A stretch of 64,000 nt of DNA from Vespa crabro. Taxonomy: Eukaryota > Arthropoda > Insecta > Hymenoptera > Vespidae. Position 1 is the stretch's first letter; every line of letters starts with the position of its first letter. The position numbers and the translations under genes were made by a program. The stretch covers positions 25,013-89,012 of the forward strand of contig NW_025813622.1 of the NCBI RefSeq assembly GCF_910589235.1, written 5' to 3'. The notes under the pieces are model-generated. The model was not told the origin of the DNA, searched no databases, and worked only from the letters and a program-made list of their open reading frames with translations. Positions 53,878-64,000 of the stretch are shown here, in pieces.

Positions 53878-56800
53878 ATATGCGAAGATAAAATCGTGAA
53901 ATCTTTAATAATACTTGTGCCACAGTTAGAAAAATGTTACCAATCGATTCAGAACATTGCATTTCATAAGATCAAACATCTATTTTATATTGGAATCAAA
54001 GTTTTTAACATTCTTTCATATCGTATATACGATTTTTCGCTCATATACGCGTATCGTCGAAAAACGAAAACTTGAAATATCGTTCAATTTCAATGATTTT
54101 ATATTCTATCGATGCAGAATAAAGAATATAACAAGAATATAACGTTTTTACTATGTTTAAATACGCGTTTTCATATGATAATTGTCGAAAAACGTAATCG
54201 ACATACGCGAATTTCGGTATATGCGAAGATAAAATCGTGAAATCTTTAATAATACTTGTGCCACAGTTAGAAAAATGTTACCAATCGATTCAGAACATTG
54301 CATTTCATAAGATCAAACATCTATTTTATATTGGAATCAAAGTTTTTAACATTCTTTCATATCGTATATACGATTTTTCGCTCATATACGCGTATCGTCG
54401 AAAAACGAAAACTTGAAATCTCGTTCAATTTCATTGATTTTATATTCTATCGATGCAGAATAAAGAATATAACAAGAATATAACGTTTTTACTATGCTTA
54501 AATACTCGTTTTCATATGATAATTGTCGAAAAACGTAATCGACATACGCGAATTTCGGTATATGCGAAGATAAAATCGTGAAATCTTTAATAATACTTGT
54601 GCCACAGTTAGAAAAATGTTACCAATCGATTCAGAACATTGCATTTCATAAGATCAAACATCTATTTTATATTGGAATCAAAGTTTTTAACATTCTTTCA
54701 TATCGTATATACGATTTTTCGCTCATATACGCGTATCGTCGAAAAACGAAAACTTGAAATCTCGTTCAATTTCAATGATTTTATATTCTATCGATGCAGA
54801 ATAAAGAATAATACAAGAATATAACGTTTTTACTATGTTTAAATACGCGTTTTCATATGATAATTGTCGAAAAACGTAATCGACATACGCGAATTTCGGT
54901 ATATGCGAAGATAAAATCGTGAAATCTTTAATAATACTTGTGCCACAGTTAGAAAAATGTTACCAATCGATTCAGAACATTGCATTTCATAAGATCAAAC
55001 ATCTATTTTATATTGGAATCAAAGTTTTTAACATTCTTTCATATCGTATATACGATTTTTCGCTCATATACGCGTATCGACGAAAAACGAAAACTTGAAA
55101 TCTCGTTCAATTTCAATGATTTTATATTCTATCGATGCAGAATAAAGAATATAACAAGAATATAACGTTTTTACTATGTTTAAATACGCGTTTTCATATG
55201 ATAATTGTCGAAAAACGTAATCGACATACGCGAATTTCGGTATATGCGAAGATAAAATCGTGAAATCTTTAATAATACTTGCGCCACAGTTAGAAAAATG
55301 TTACAAATCGATTCAGAACATTGCATTTCATAAGATCAAACATCTATTTTATATTGGAATCAAAGTTTTTAACATTCTTTCATATCGTATATACGATTTT
55401 TCGCTCATATACGCGTATCGTCGAAAAACGAAAACTTGAAATCTCGTTCAATTTCAATGATTTTATATTCTATCGATGCAGAATAAAGAATATAACAAGA
55501 ATATAACGTTTTTACTATGTTTAAATACGCGTTTTCATATGATAATTGTCGAAAAACGTAATCGACATACGCGAATTTCGGTATATGCGAAGATAAAATC
55601 GTGAAATCTTTAATAATACTTGTGCCACAGTTAGAAAAATGTTACCAATCGATTCAGAACATTGCATTTCATAAGATCAAACATCTATTTTATATTGGAA
55701 TCAAAGTTTTTAACATTCTTTCATATCGTATATACGATTTTTCGCTCATATACGCGTATCGTCGAAAAACGAAAACTTGAAATCTCGTTCAATTTCAATG
55801 ATTTTATATTCTATCGATGTAGAATAAAGAATATAACAAGAATATAACGTTTTTACTATGTTTAAATACGCGTTTTCATATGATAATTGTCGAAAAACGT
55901 AATCGACATACGCGAATTTCGGTATATGCGAAGATAAAATCGTGAAATCTTTAATAATACTTGCGCCACAGTTAGAAAAATGTTACCAATCGATTCAGAA
56001 CATTGCATTTCATAAGATCAAACATCTATTTTATATTGGAATCAAAGTTTTTAACATTCTTTCATATCGTATATACGATTTTTCGCTCATATACGCGTAT
56101 CGTCGAAAAACGAAAGCTTGATATCTCGTTCAATTTCAATGATTTTATATTCTATCGATGCAGAATAAAGAATATAACAAGAATATAACGTTTTTACTAT
56201 GTTTAAATACGCGTTTTCATATGATAATTGTCGAAAAACGTAATCGACATACGCGAATTTCGGTATATGCGAAGATAAAATCGTGAAATCTTTAATAATA
56301 CTTGTATCACAGTTAGAAAAATGTTACCAATCGATTCAGAACATTGCATTTCATCAGATCAAACATCTATTTTATATTGGAATCAAAGTTTTTAACATTC
56401 TTTCATATCGTATATACGATTTTTCGCTCATATACGCGTATCGTCGAAAAACGAAAACTTGAAATATCGTTCAATTTCAATGATTTTATATTCTATCGAT
56501 GCAGAATAAAGAATATAACAAGAATATAACGTTTTTACTATGTTTAAATACGCGTTTTCATATGATAATTGTCGAAAAACGTAATCGACATACGCGAATT
56601 TCGGTATATGCGAAGATAAAATCGTGAAATCTTTAATAATACTTGTGCCACAGTTAGAAAAATGTTACCAATCGATTCAGAACATTGCATTTCATAAGAT
56701 CAAACATCTATTTTATATTGGAATCAAAGTTTTTAACATTCTTTCATATCGTATATACGATTTTTCGCTCATATACGCGTATCGTCGAAAAACGAAAACT

Positions 56801-58651
56801 TGAAATCTCGTTCAATTTCAATGATTTTATATTCTATCGATGCAGAATAAAGAATAAAACAAGAATATAACGTTTTTACTATGCTTAAATACTCGTTTTC
56901 ATATGATAATTGTCGAAAAACGTAATCGACATACGCGAATTTCGGTATATGCGAAGATAAAATCGTGAAATCTTTAATAATACTTGTGCCACAGTTAGAA
57001 AAATGTTACCAATCGATTCAGAACATTGCATTTCATAAGATCAAACATCTATTTTATATTGGAATCAAAGTTTTTAACATTCTTTCATATCGTATATACG
57101 ATTTTTCGCTCATATACGCGTATCGTCGAAAAACGAAAACTTGAAATCTCGTTCAATTTCAATGATTTTATATTCTATCGATGCAGAATAAAGAATAATA
57201 CAAGAATATAACGTTTTTACTATGTTTAAATACGCGTTTTCATATGATAATTGTCGAAAAACGTAATCGACATACGCGAATTTCGGTATATGCGAAGATA
57301 AAATCGTGAAATCTTTAATAATACTTGTGCCACAGTTAGAAAAATGTTACCAATCGATTCAGAACATTGCATTTCATAAGATCAAACATCTATTTTATAT
57401 TGGAATCAAAGTTTTTAACATTCTTTCATATCGTATATACGATTTTTCGCTCATATACGCGTATCGTCGAAAAACGAAAACTTGAAATCTCGTTCAATTT
57501 CAATGATTTTATATTCTATCGATGCAGAATAAAGAATATAACAAGAATATAACGTTTTTACTATGTTTAAATACGCGTTTTCTTATGATAATTGTCGAAA
57601 AACGTAATCGACATACGCGAATTTCGGTATATGCGAAGATAAAATCGTGAAATCTTTAATAATACTTGCGCCACAGTTAGAAAAATGTTACCAATCGATT
57701 CAGAACATTGCATTTCATAAGATCAAACATCTATTTTATATTGGAATCAAAGTTTTTAACATTCTTTCATATCGTATATACGATTTTTCGCTCATATACG
57801 CGTATCGTCGAAAAACGAAAACTTGAAATCTCGTTCAATTTCAATGATTTTATATTCTATCGATGCAGAATAAAGAATATAACAAGAATATAACGTTTTT
57901 ACTATGTTTAAATACGCGTTTTCATATGATAATTGTCGAAAAACGTAATCGACATACGCGAATTTCGGTATATGCGAAGATAAAATCGTGAAATCTTTAA
58001 TAATACTTGTGCCACAGTTAGAAAAATGTTACCAATCGATTCAGAACATTGCATTTCATAAGATCAAACATCTATTTTATATTGGAATCAAAGTTTTTAA
58101 CATTCTTTCATATCGTATATACGATTTTTCGCTCATATACGCGTATCGTCGAAAAACGAAAACTTGAAATCTCGTTCAATTTCAATGATTTTATATTCTA
58201 TCGATGCAGAATAAAGAATATAACAAGAATATAACGTTTTTACTATGCTTAAATACGCGTTTTCATATGATAATTGTCGAAAAACGTAATCGACATACGC
58301 GAATTTCGGTATATGCGAAGATAAAATCGTGAAATCTTTAATAATACTTGCGCCACAGTTAGAAAAATGTTACCAATCGATTCAGAACATTGCATTTCAT
58401 AAGATCAAACATCTATTTTATATTGGAATCAAAGTTTTTAACATTCTTTCATATCGTATATACGATTTTTCGCTCATATACGCGTATCGTCGAAAAACGA
58501 AAACTTGAAATCTCGTTCAATTTCAATGATTTTATATTCTATCGATGCAGAATAAAGAATATAACAAGAATATAACGTTTTTACTATGCTTAAATACGCG
58601 TTTTCATATGATAATTGTCGAAAAACGTAATCGACATACGCGAATTTCGGT
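53878..58651. repeat. 7-monomer (2387-bp) higher-order block, two copies
   Basis: Copy 1 is 53878-56264 and copy 2 is 56265-58651. Five markers recur at 2387 bp: GAAATATCG (54079/56466), ATGCTTAAATACTCG (54497/56884), the TA-to-AT swap (54811/57198) and two CTTGCGCCAC variants (55282/57669 and 55964/58351). Changes seen in one copy only include TTCATTGATT at 54434, TATCGACGAA near 55080 and TTGTATCAC near 56305. This unit equals the 7-monomer length seen at 10888-15661, but the markers differ. Confidence 0.82.
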
Positions 58652-61079
58652 ATATGCGAAGATAAAATCGTGAAATCTTTAATAATACTTGTGCCACAGT
58701 TAGAAAAATGTTACCAATCGATTCAGAACATTGCATTTCATAAGATCAAACATCTATTTTATATTGGAATCAAAGTTTTTAACATTCTTTCATATCGTAT
58801 ATACGATTTTTCGCTCATATACGCGTATCGTCGAAAAACGAAAACTTGAAATCTCGTTCAATTTCAATGATTTTATATTCTATCGATGCAGAATAAAGAA
58901 TATAACAAGAATATAACGTTTTTACTATGCTTAAATACGCGTTTTCATATGATAATTGTCGAAAAACGTAATCGACATACGCGAATTTCGGTATATGCGA
59001 AGATAAAATCGTGAAATCTTTAATAATACTTGCGCCACAGTTAGAAAAATGTTACCAATCGATTCAGAACATTGCATTTCATAAGATCAAACATCTATTT
59101 TATATTGGAATCAAAGTTTTTAACATTCTTTCATATCGTATATACGATTTTTCGCTCATATACGCGTATCGTCGAAAAACGAAAACTTGAAATCTCGTTC
59201 AATTTCAATGATTTTATATTCTATCGATGCAGAATAAAGAATATAACAAGAATATAACGTTTTTACTATGCTTAAATACGCGTTTTCATATGATAATTGT
59301 CGAAAAACGTAATCGACATACGCGAATTTCGGTATATGCGAAGATAAAATCGTGAAATCTTTAATAATACTTGTGCCACAGTTAGAAAAATGTTACCAAT
59401 CGATTCAGAACATTGCATTTCATAAGATCAAACATCTATTTTATATTGGAATCAAAGTTTTTAACATTCTTTCATATCGTATATACGATTTTTCGCTCAT
59501 ATACGCGTATCGTCGAAAAACGAAAACTTGAAATCTCGTTCAATTTCAATGATTTTATATTCTATCGATGCAGAATAAAGAATATAACAAGAATATAACG
59601 TTTTTACTATGTTTAAATACGCGTTTTCATATGATAATTGTCGAAAAACGTAATCGACATACGCGAATTTCGGTATATGCGAAGATAAAATCGTGAAATC
59701 TTTAATAATACTTGTGCCACAGTTAGAAAAATGTTACCAATCGATTCAGAACATTGCATTTCATAAGATCAAACATCTATTTTATATTGGAATCAAAGTT
59801 TTTAACATTCTTTCATATCGTATATAGGATTTTTCGCTCATATACGCGTATCGTCGAAAAACGAAAACTTGAAATATCGTTCAATTTCAATGATTTTATA
59901 TTCTATCGATGCAGAATAAAGAATATAACAAGAATATAACGTTTTTACTATGCTTAAATACGCGTTTTCATATGATAATTGTCGAAAAACGTAATCGACA
60001 TACGCGAATTTCGGTATATGCGAAGATAAAATCGTGAAATCTTTAATAATACTTGTGCCACAGTTAGAAAAATGTTACCAATCGATTCAGAACATTGCAT
60101 TTCATAAGATCAAACATCTATTTTATATTGGAATCAAAGTTTTTAACATTCTTTCATATAGTATATACGATTTTTCGCTCATATACGCGTATCGTCGAAA
60201 AACGAAAACTTGAAATCTCGTTCAATTTCAATGATTTTATATTCTATCGATGCAGAATAAAGAATATAACAAGAATATAACGTTTTTACTATGTTTAAAT
60301 ACGCGTTTTCTTATGATAATTGTCGAAAAACGTAATCGACATACGCGAATTTCGGTATATGCGAAGATAAAATCGTGAAATCTTTAATAATACTTGCGCC
60401 ACAGTTAGAAAAATGTTACCAATCGATTCAGAACATTGCATTTCATAAGATCAAACATCTATTTTATATTGGAATCAAAGTTTTTAACATTCTTTCATAT
60501 CGTATATACGATTTTTCGCTCATATACGCGTATCGTCGAAAAACGAAAACTTGAAATCTCGTTCAATTTCAATGATTTTATATTCTATCGATGCAGAATA
60601 AAGAATATAACAAGAATATAACGTTTTTACTATGTTTAAATACGCGTTTTCATATGATAATTGTCGAAAAACGTAATCGACATACGCGAATTTCGGTATA
60701 TGCGAAGATAAAATCGTGAAATCTTTAATAATACTTGTGCCACAGTTAGAAAAATGTTACCAATCGATTCAGAACATTGCATTTCATAAGATCAAACATC
60801 TATTTTATATTGGAATCAAAGTTTTTAACATTCTTTCATATCGTATATACGATTTTTCGCTCATATACGCGTATCGTCGAAAAACGAAAACTTGAAATCT
60901 CGTTCAATTTCAATGATTTTATATTCTATCGATGCAGAATAAAGAATATAACAAGAATATAACGTTTTTACTATGTTTAAATACGCGTTTTCATATGATA
61001 ATTGTCGAAAAACGTAATCGACATACGCGAATTTCGGTATATGCGAAGATAAAATCGTGAAATCTTTAATAATACTTGC
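57669..61079. repeat. Mostly 2-monomer alternation of CTTGCGCC and CTTGTGCC copies
   Basis: The CTTGCGCCAC variant lies at 57669, 58351, 59033, 60397 and 61079, at intervals of 682, 682, 1364 and 682 bp, so it is always an even number of monomers apart here. The intervening monomers have the consensus TG. Overlaid on this, TTTTCTTATG at 57583 and 60311 is 8 monomers apart, and GAAATATCG at 59876 and 61581 is 5 apart. Several amplification steps of different length are therefore superimposed. Confidence 0.75.
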
Positions 61080-61379
61080 GCCACAGTTAGAAAAATGTTA
61101 CCAATCGATTCAGAACATTGCATTTCATAAGATCAAACATCTATTTTATATTGGAATCAAAGTTTTTAACATTCTTTCATATCGTATATACGATTTTTCG
61201 CTCATATACGCGTATCGTCGAAAAACGAAAACTTGAAATCTCGTTCAATTTCAATGATTTTATATTCTATCGATGCAGAATAAAGAATATAACAAGAATA
61301 TAACGTTTTTACTATGTTTAAATACGCGTTTTCATATGATAATTGTCGAAAAACGTAATCGACATACGCGAATTTCGGT

Positions 61380-63766
61380 ATATGCGAAGATAAAATCGTG
61401 AAATCTTTAATAATACTTGTGCCACAGTTAGAAAAATGTTACCAATCGATTCAGAACATTGCATTTCATAAGATCAAACATCTATTTTATATTGGAATCA
61501 AAGTTTTTAACATTCTTTCATATCGTATATACGATTTTTCGCTCATATACGCGTATCGTCGAAAAACGAAAACTTGAAATATCGTTCAATTTCAATGATT
61601 TTATATTCTATCGATGCAGAATAAAGAATATAACAAGAATATAACGTTTTTACTATGCTTAAATACGCGTTTTCATATGATAATTGTCGAAAAACGTAAT
61701 CGACATACGCGAATTTCGGTATATGCGAAGATAAAATCGTGAAATCTTTAATAATACTTGTGCCACAGTTAGAAAAATGTTACCAATCGATTCAGAACAT
61801 TGCATTTCATAAGATCAAACATCTATTTTATATTGGAATCAAAGTTTTTAACATTCTTTCATATCGTATATTCGATTTTTCGCTCATATACGCGTATCGT
61901 CGAAAAACGAAAACTTGAAATCTCGTTCAATTTCAATGATTTTATATTCTATCGATGCAGAATAAAGAATATAACAAGAATATAACGTTTTTACTATGTT
62001 TAAATACGCGTTTTCATATGATAATTGTCGAAAAACGTAATCGACATACGCGAATTTCGGTATATGCGAAGATAAAATCGTGAAATCTTTAATAATACTT
62101 GTGCCACAGTTAGAAAAATGTTACCAATCGATTCAGAACATTGCATTTCATAAGATCAAACATCTATTTTATATTGGAATCAAAGTTTTTAACATTCTTT
62201 CATATCGTATATACGATTTTTCGCTCATATACGCGTATCGTCGAAAAACGAAAACTTGAAATCTCGTTCAATTTCAATGATTTTATATTCTATCGATGCA
62301 GAATAAAGAATATAACAAGAATATAACGTTTTTACTATGTTTAAATACGCGTTTTCATATGATAATTGTCGAAAAACGTAATCGACATACGCGAATTTCG
62401 GTATATGCGAAGATAAAATCGTGAAATCTTTTATAATACTTGTGCCACAGTTAGAAAAATGTTACCAATCGATTCAGAACATTGCATTTCATAAGATCAA
62501 ACATCTATTTTATATTGGAATCAAAGTTTTTAACATTCTTTCATATGGTATATACGATTTTTCGCTCATATACGAGTATCGTCGAAAAACGAAAACTTGA
62601 AATCTCGTTCAATTTCAATGATTTTATATTCTATCGATGCAGAATAAAGAATATAACAAGAATATAACGTTTTTACTATGCTTAAATACGCGTTTTCATA
62701 TGATAATTGTCGAAAAACGTAATCGACATACGCGAATTTCGGTATATGCGAAGATAAAATCGTGAAATCTTTAATAATACTTGTGCCACAGTTAGAAAAA
62801 TGTTACCAATCGATTCAGAACATTGCATTTCATAAGATCAAACATCTATTTTATATTGGAATCAAAGTTTTTAACATTCTTTCATATCGTATATACGATT
62901 TTTCGCTCATATACGCGTATCGTCGAAAAACGAAAACTTGAAATCTCGTTCAATTTCAATGATTTTATATTCTATCGATGCAGAATAAAGAATATAACAA
63001 GAATATAACGTTTTTACTATGTTTAAATACGCGTTTTCATATGATAATTGTCGAAAAACGTAATCGACATACGCGAATTTCGGTATATGCGAAGATAAAA
63101 TCGTGAAATCTTTAATAATACTTGTGCCACAGTTAGAAAAATGTTACCAATCGATTCAGAACATTGCATTTCATAAGATCAAACATCTATTTTATATTGG
63201 AATCAAAGTTTTTAACATTCTTTCATATCGTATATACGATTTTTCGCTCATATACGAGTATCGTCGAAAAACGAAAACTTGAAATCTCGTTCAATTTCAA
63301 TGATTTTATATTCTATCGATGCAGAATAAAGAATATAACAAGAATATAACGTTTTTACTATGTTTAAATACGCGTTTTCATATGATAATTGTCGAAAAAC
63401 GTAATCGACATACGCGAATTTCGGTATATGCGAAGATAAAATCGTGAAATCTTTAATAATACTTGTGCCACAGTTAGAAAAATGTTACCAATCGATTCAG
63501 AACATTGCATTTCATAAGATCAAACATCTATTTTATATTGGAATCAAAGTTTTTAACATTCTTTCATATCGTATATACGATTTTTCGCTCATATACGCGT
63601 ATCGTCGAAAAACGAAAACTTGAAATCTCGTTCAATTTCAATGATTTTATATTCTATCGATGCAGAATAAAGAATATAACAAGAATATAACGTTTTTACT
63701 ATGTTTAAATACGCGTTTTCATATGATAATTGTCGAAAAACGTAATCGACATACGCGAATTTCGGT
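61380..63766. repeat. Near-consensus terminal section with a 2-monomer echo
   Basis: Seven monomers. TACGAGTATC occurs near 62574 and 63256, 682 bp apart. ATGCTTAAA occurs at 61658 and 62681. Other changes look private, for example TATATTCGATT near 61872 and ATATGGTATA near 62547. Confidence 0.85.
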
Positions 63767-64000
63767 ATATGCGAAGATAAAATCGTGAAATCTTTAATAA
63801 TACTTGTGCCACAGTTAGAAAAATGTTACCAATCGATTCAGAACATTGCATTTCATAAGATCAAACATCTATTTTATATTGGAATCAAAGTTTTTAACAT
63901 TCTTTCATATCGTATATACGATTTTTCGCTCATATACGCGTATCGTCGAAAAACGAAAACTTGAAATCTCGTTCAATTTCAATGATTTTATATTCTATCG
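63767..64000. repeat. Partial monomer cut by the window end
   Basis: The first 234 bases of a further copy, matching consensus by eye, ending inside TATTCTATCG. The array evidently continues beyond the window. Confidence 0.95.

Larger units (their letters stand above)
1..64000. repeat. 341-bp tandem satellite array, about 187.7 copies, filling the whole window
   Basis: The same 341-bp unit recurs in one orientation from the first base to the last. Any landmark, such as GCATTTCATAAGATC at 82, 423, 764 and 1105, returns every 341 bases; the same landmark at 23952 and 24292 gives the only 340-bp step. Copies differ by a few substitutions at most and many look identical to the consensus. The consensus has about 52 C and 46 G, so 29% GC. 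There is no unique sequence, transposon insertion, inversion or gene between copies, and both array edges lie outside the window. Such long homogeneous arrays are typical of centromeric or pericentromeric heterochromatin in eukaryotes. A centromeric role here is an inference from organisation only. I do not recognise this monomer as a named satellite family. Confidence 0.99.

Noticed and set aside
1..64000. CRISPR array
   Set aside because: The repeated unit is 341 bp and continuous, with no unique spacers and no cas genes.
1..64000. Transposon or nested LTR/helitron origin
   Set aside because: No terminal repeats, target-site duplications, transposase or reverse-transcriptase coding sequence, or insertion between copies is visible.
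1..64000. rDNA spacer, tRNA or other RNA gene array, or telomeric repeat
   Set aside because: No conserved rRNA or tRNA sequence is recognisable in the monomer, and there are no short telomere-type units.
1..64000. Assembly artefact from sequence looping
   Set aside because: Copies carry distinct private substitutions and ordered HOR blocks, which a simple artificial loop would not create. Local collapse or duplication cannot be excluded without reads.

Overview
The window is one uninterrupted satellite DNA array. A single 341-bp monomer repeats head-to-tail, always in the same orientation, from base 1 to base 64000: 187 complete copies plus a final 234-bp partial copy, counting from the ATATGCGAAG at base 1. 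I find no gene, RNA gene, mobile element, CRISPR array or unique sequence, and neither edge of the array is reached. This is the signature of eukaryotic centromeric or pericentromeric heterochromatin. The sequence does not name the species. The monomer is AT-rich (about 29% GC) yet has 22 CpG dinucleotides, about three times expectation. That argues for a genome without strong germline CpG methylation. A hymenopteran or other insect would fit, but this is a guess.

Register is almost perfect: across 64 kb I find one net indel, a single missing base near 24238. Differences between monomers are scattered substitutions, usually none to a few per copy. These substitutions act as markers, and sets of them recur at exact multiples of 341 bp, which reveals local higher-order repeats (HORs).

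Layout: 1-10887 is close to consensus with few shared markers. 10888-15661 is two copies of a 7-monomer block. 17037-20494 has a 4-monomer period. 21107-22112 is a 2-monomer duplication with a related copy near 23511-23597. 25575-31712 is a nested series of blocks 6, 5, 4 and then 3 or more monomers long. 33407-36816 is a 5-monomer block in two copies. 36817-43306 carries dispersed copies of the same variants at 10- and 13-monomer spacing. 43307-49444 is a 9-monomer block (3069 bp) in two nearly identical copies. 49445-53877 is mostly consensus. 53878-58651 is a 7-monomer block in two copies. 57669-61079 shows mostly 2-monomer alternation. 61380-64000 is near consensus with a 2-monomer echo.

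No one HOR period covers the window. It looks like a mosaic of recent local duplications by unequal exchange or replication-based amplification, with occasional short-tract conversion. Within the monomer there are short dyad symmetries, an internally repeated GTCGAAAAACG motif, phased A/T tracts, and a colinear chain of similarities suggesting that the 341-bp unit arose from an older dimer of about 165-176 bp halves. All similarity and marker statements are from reading by eye; no alignment was run.
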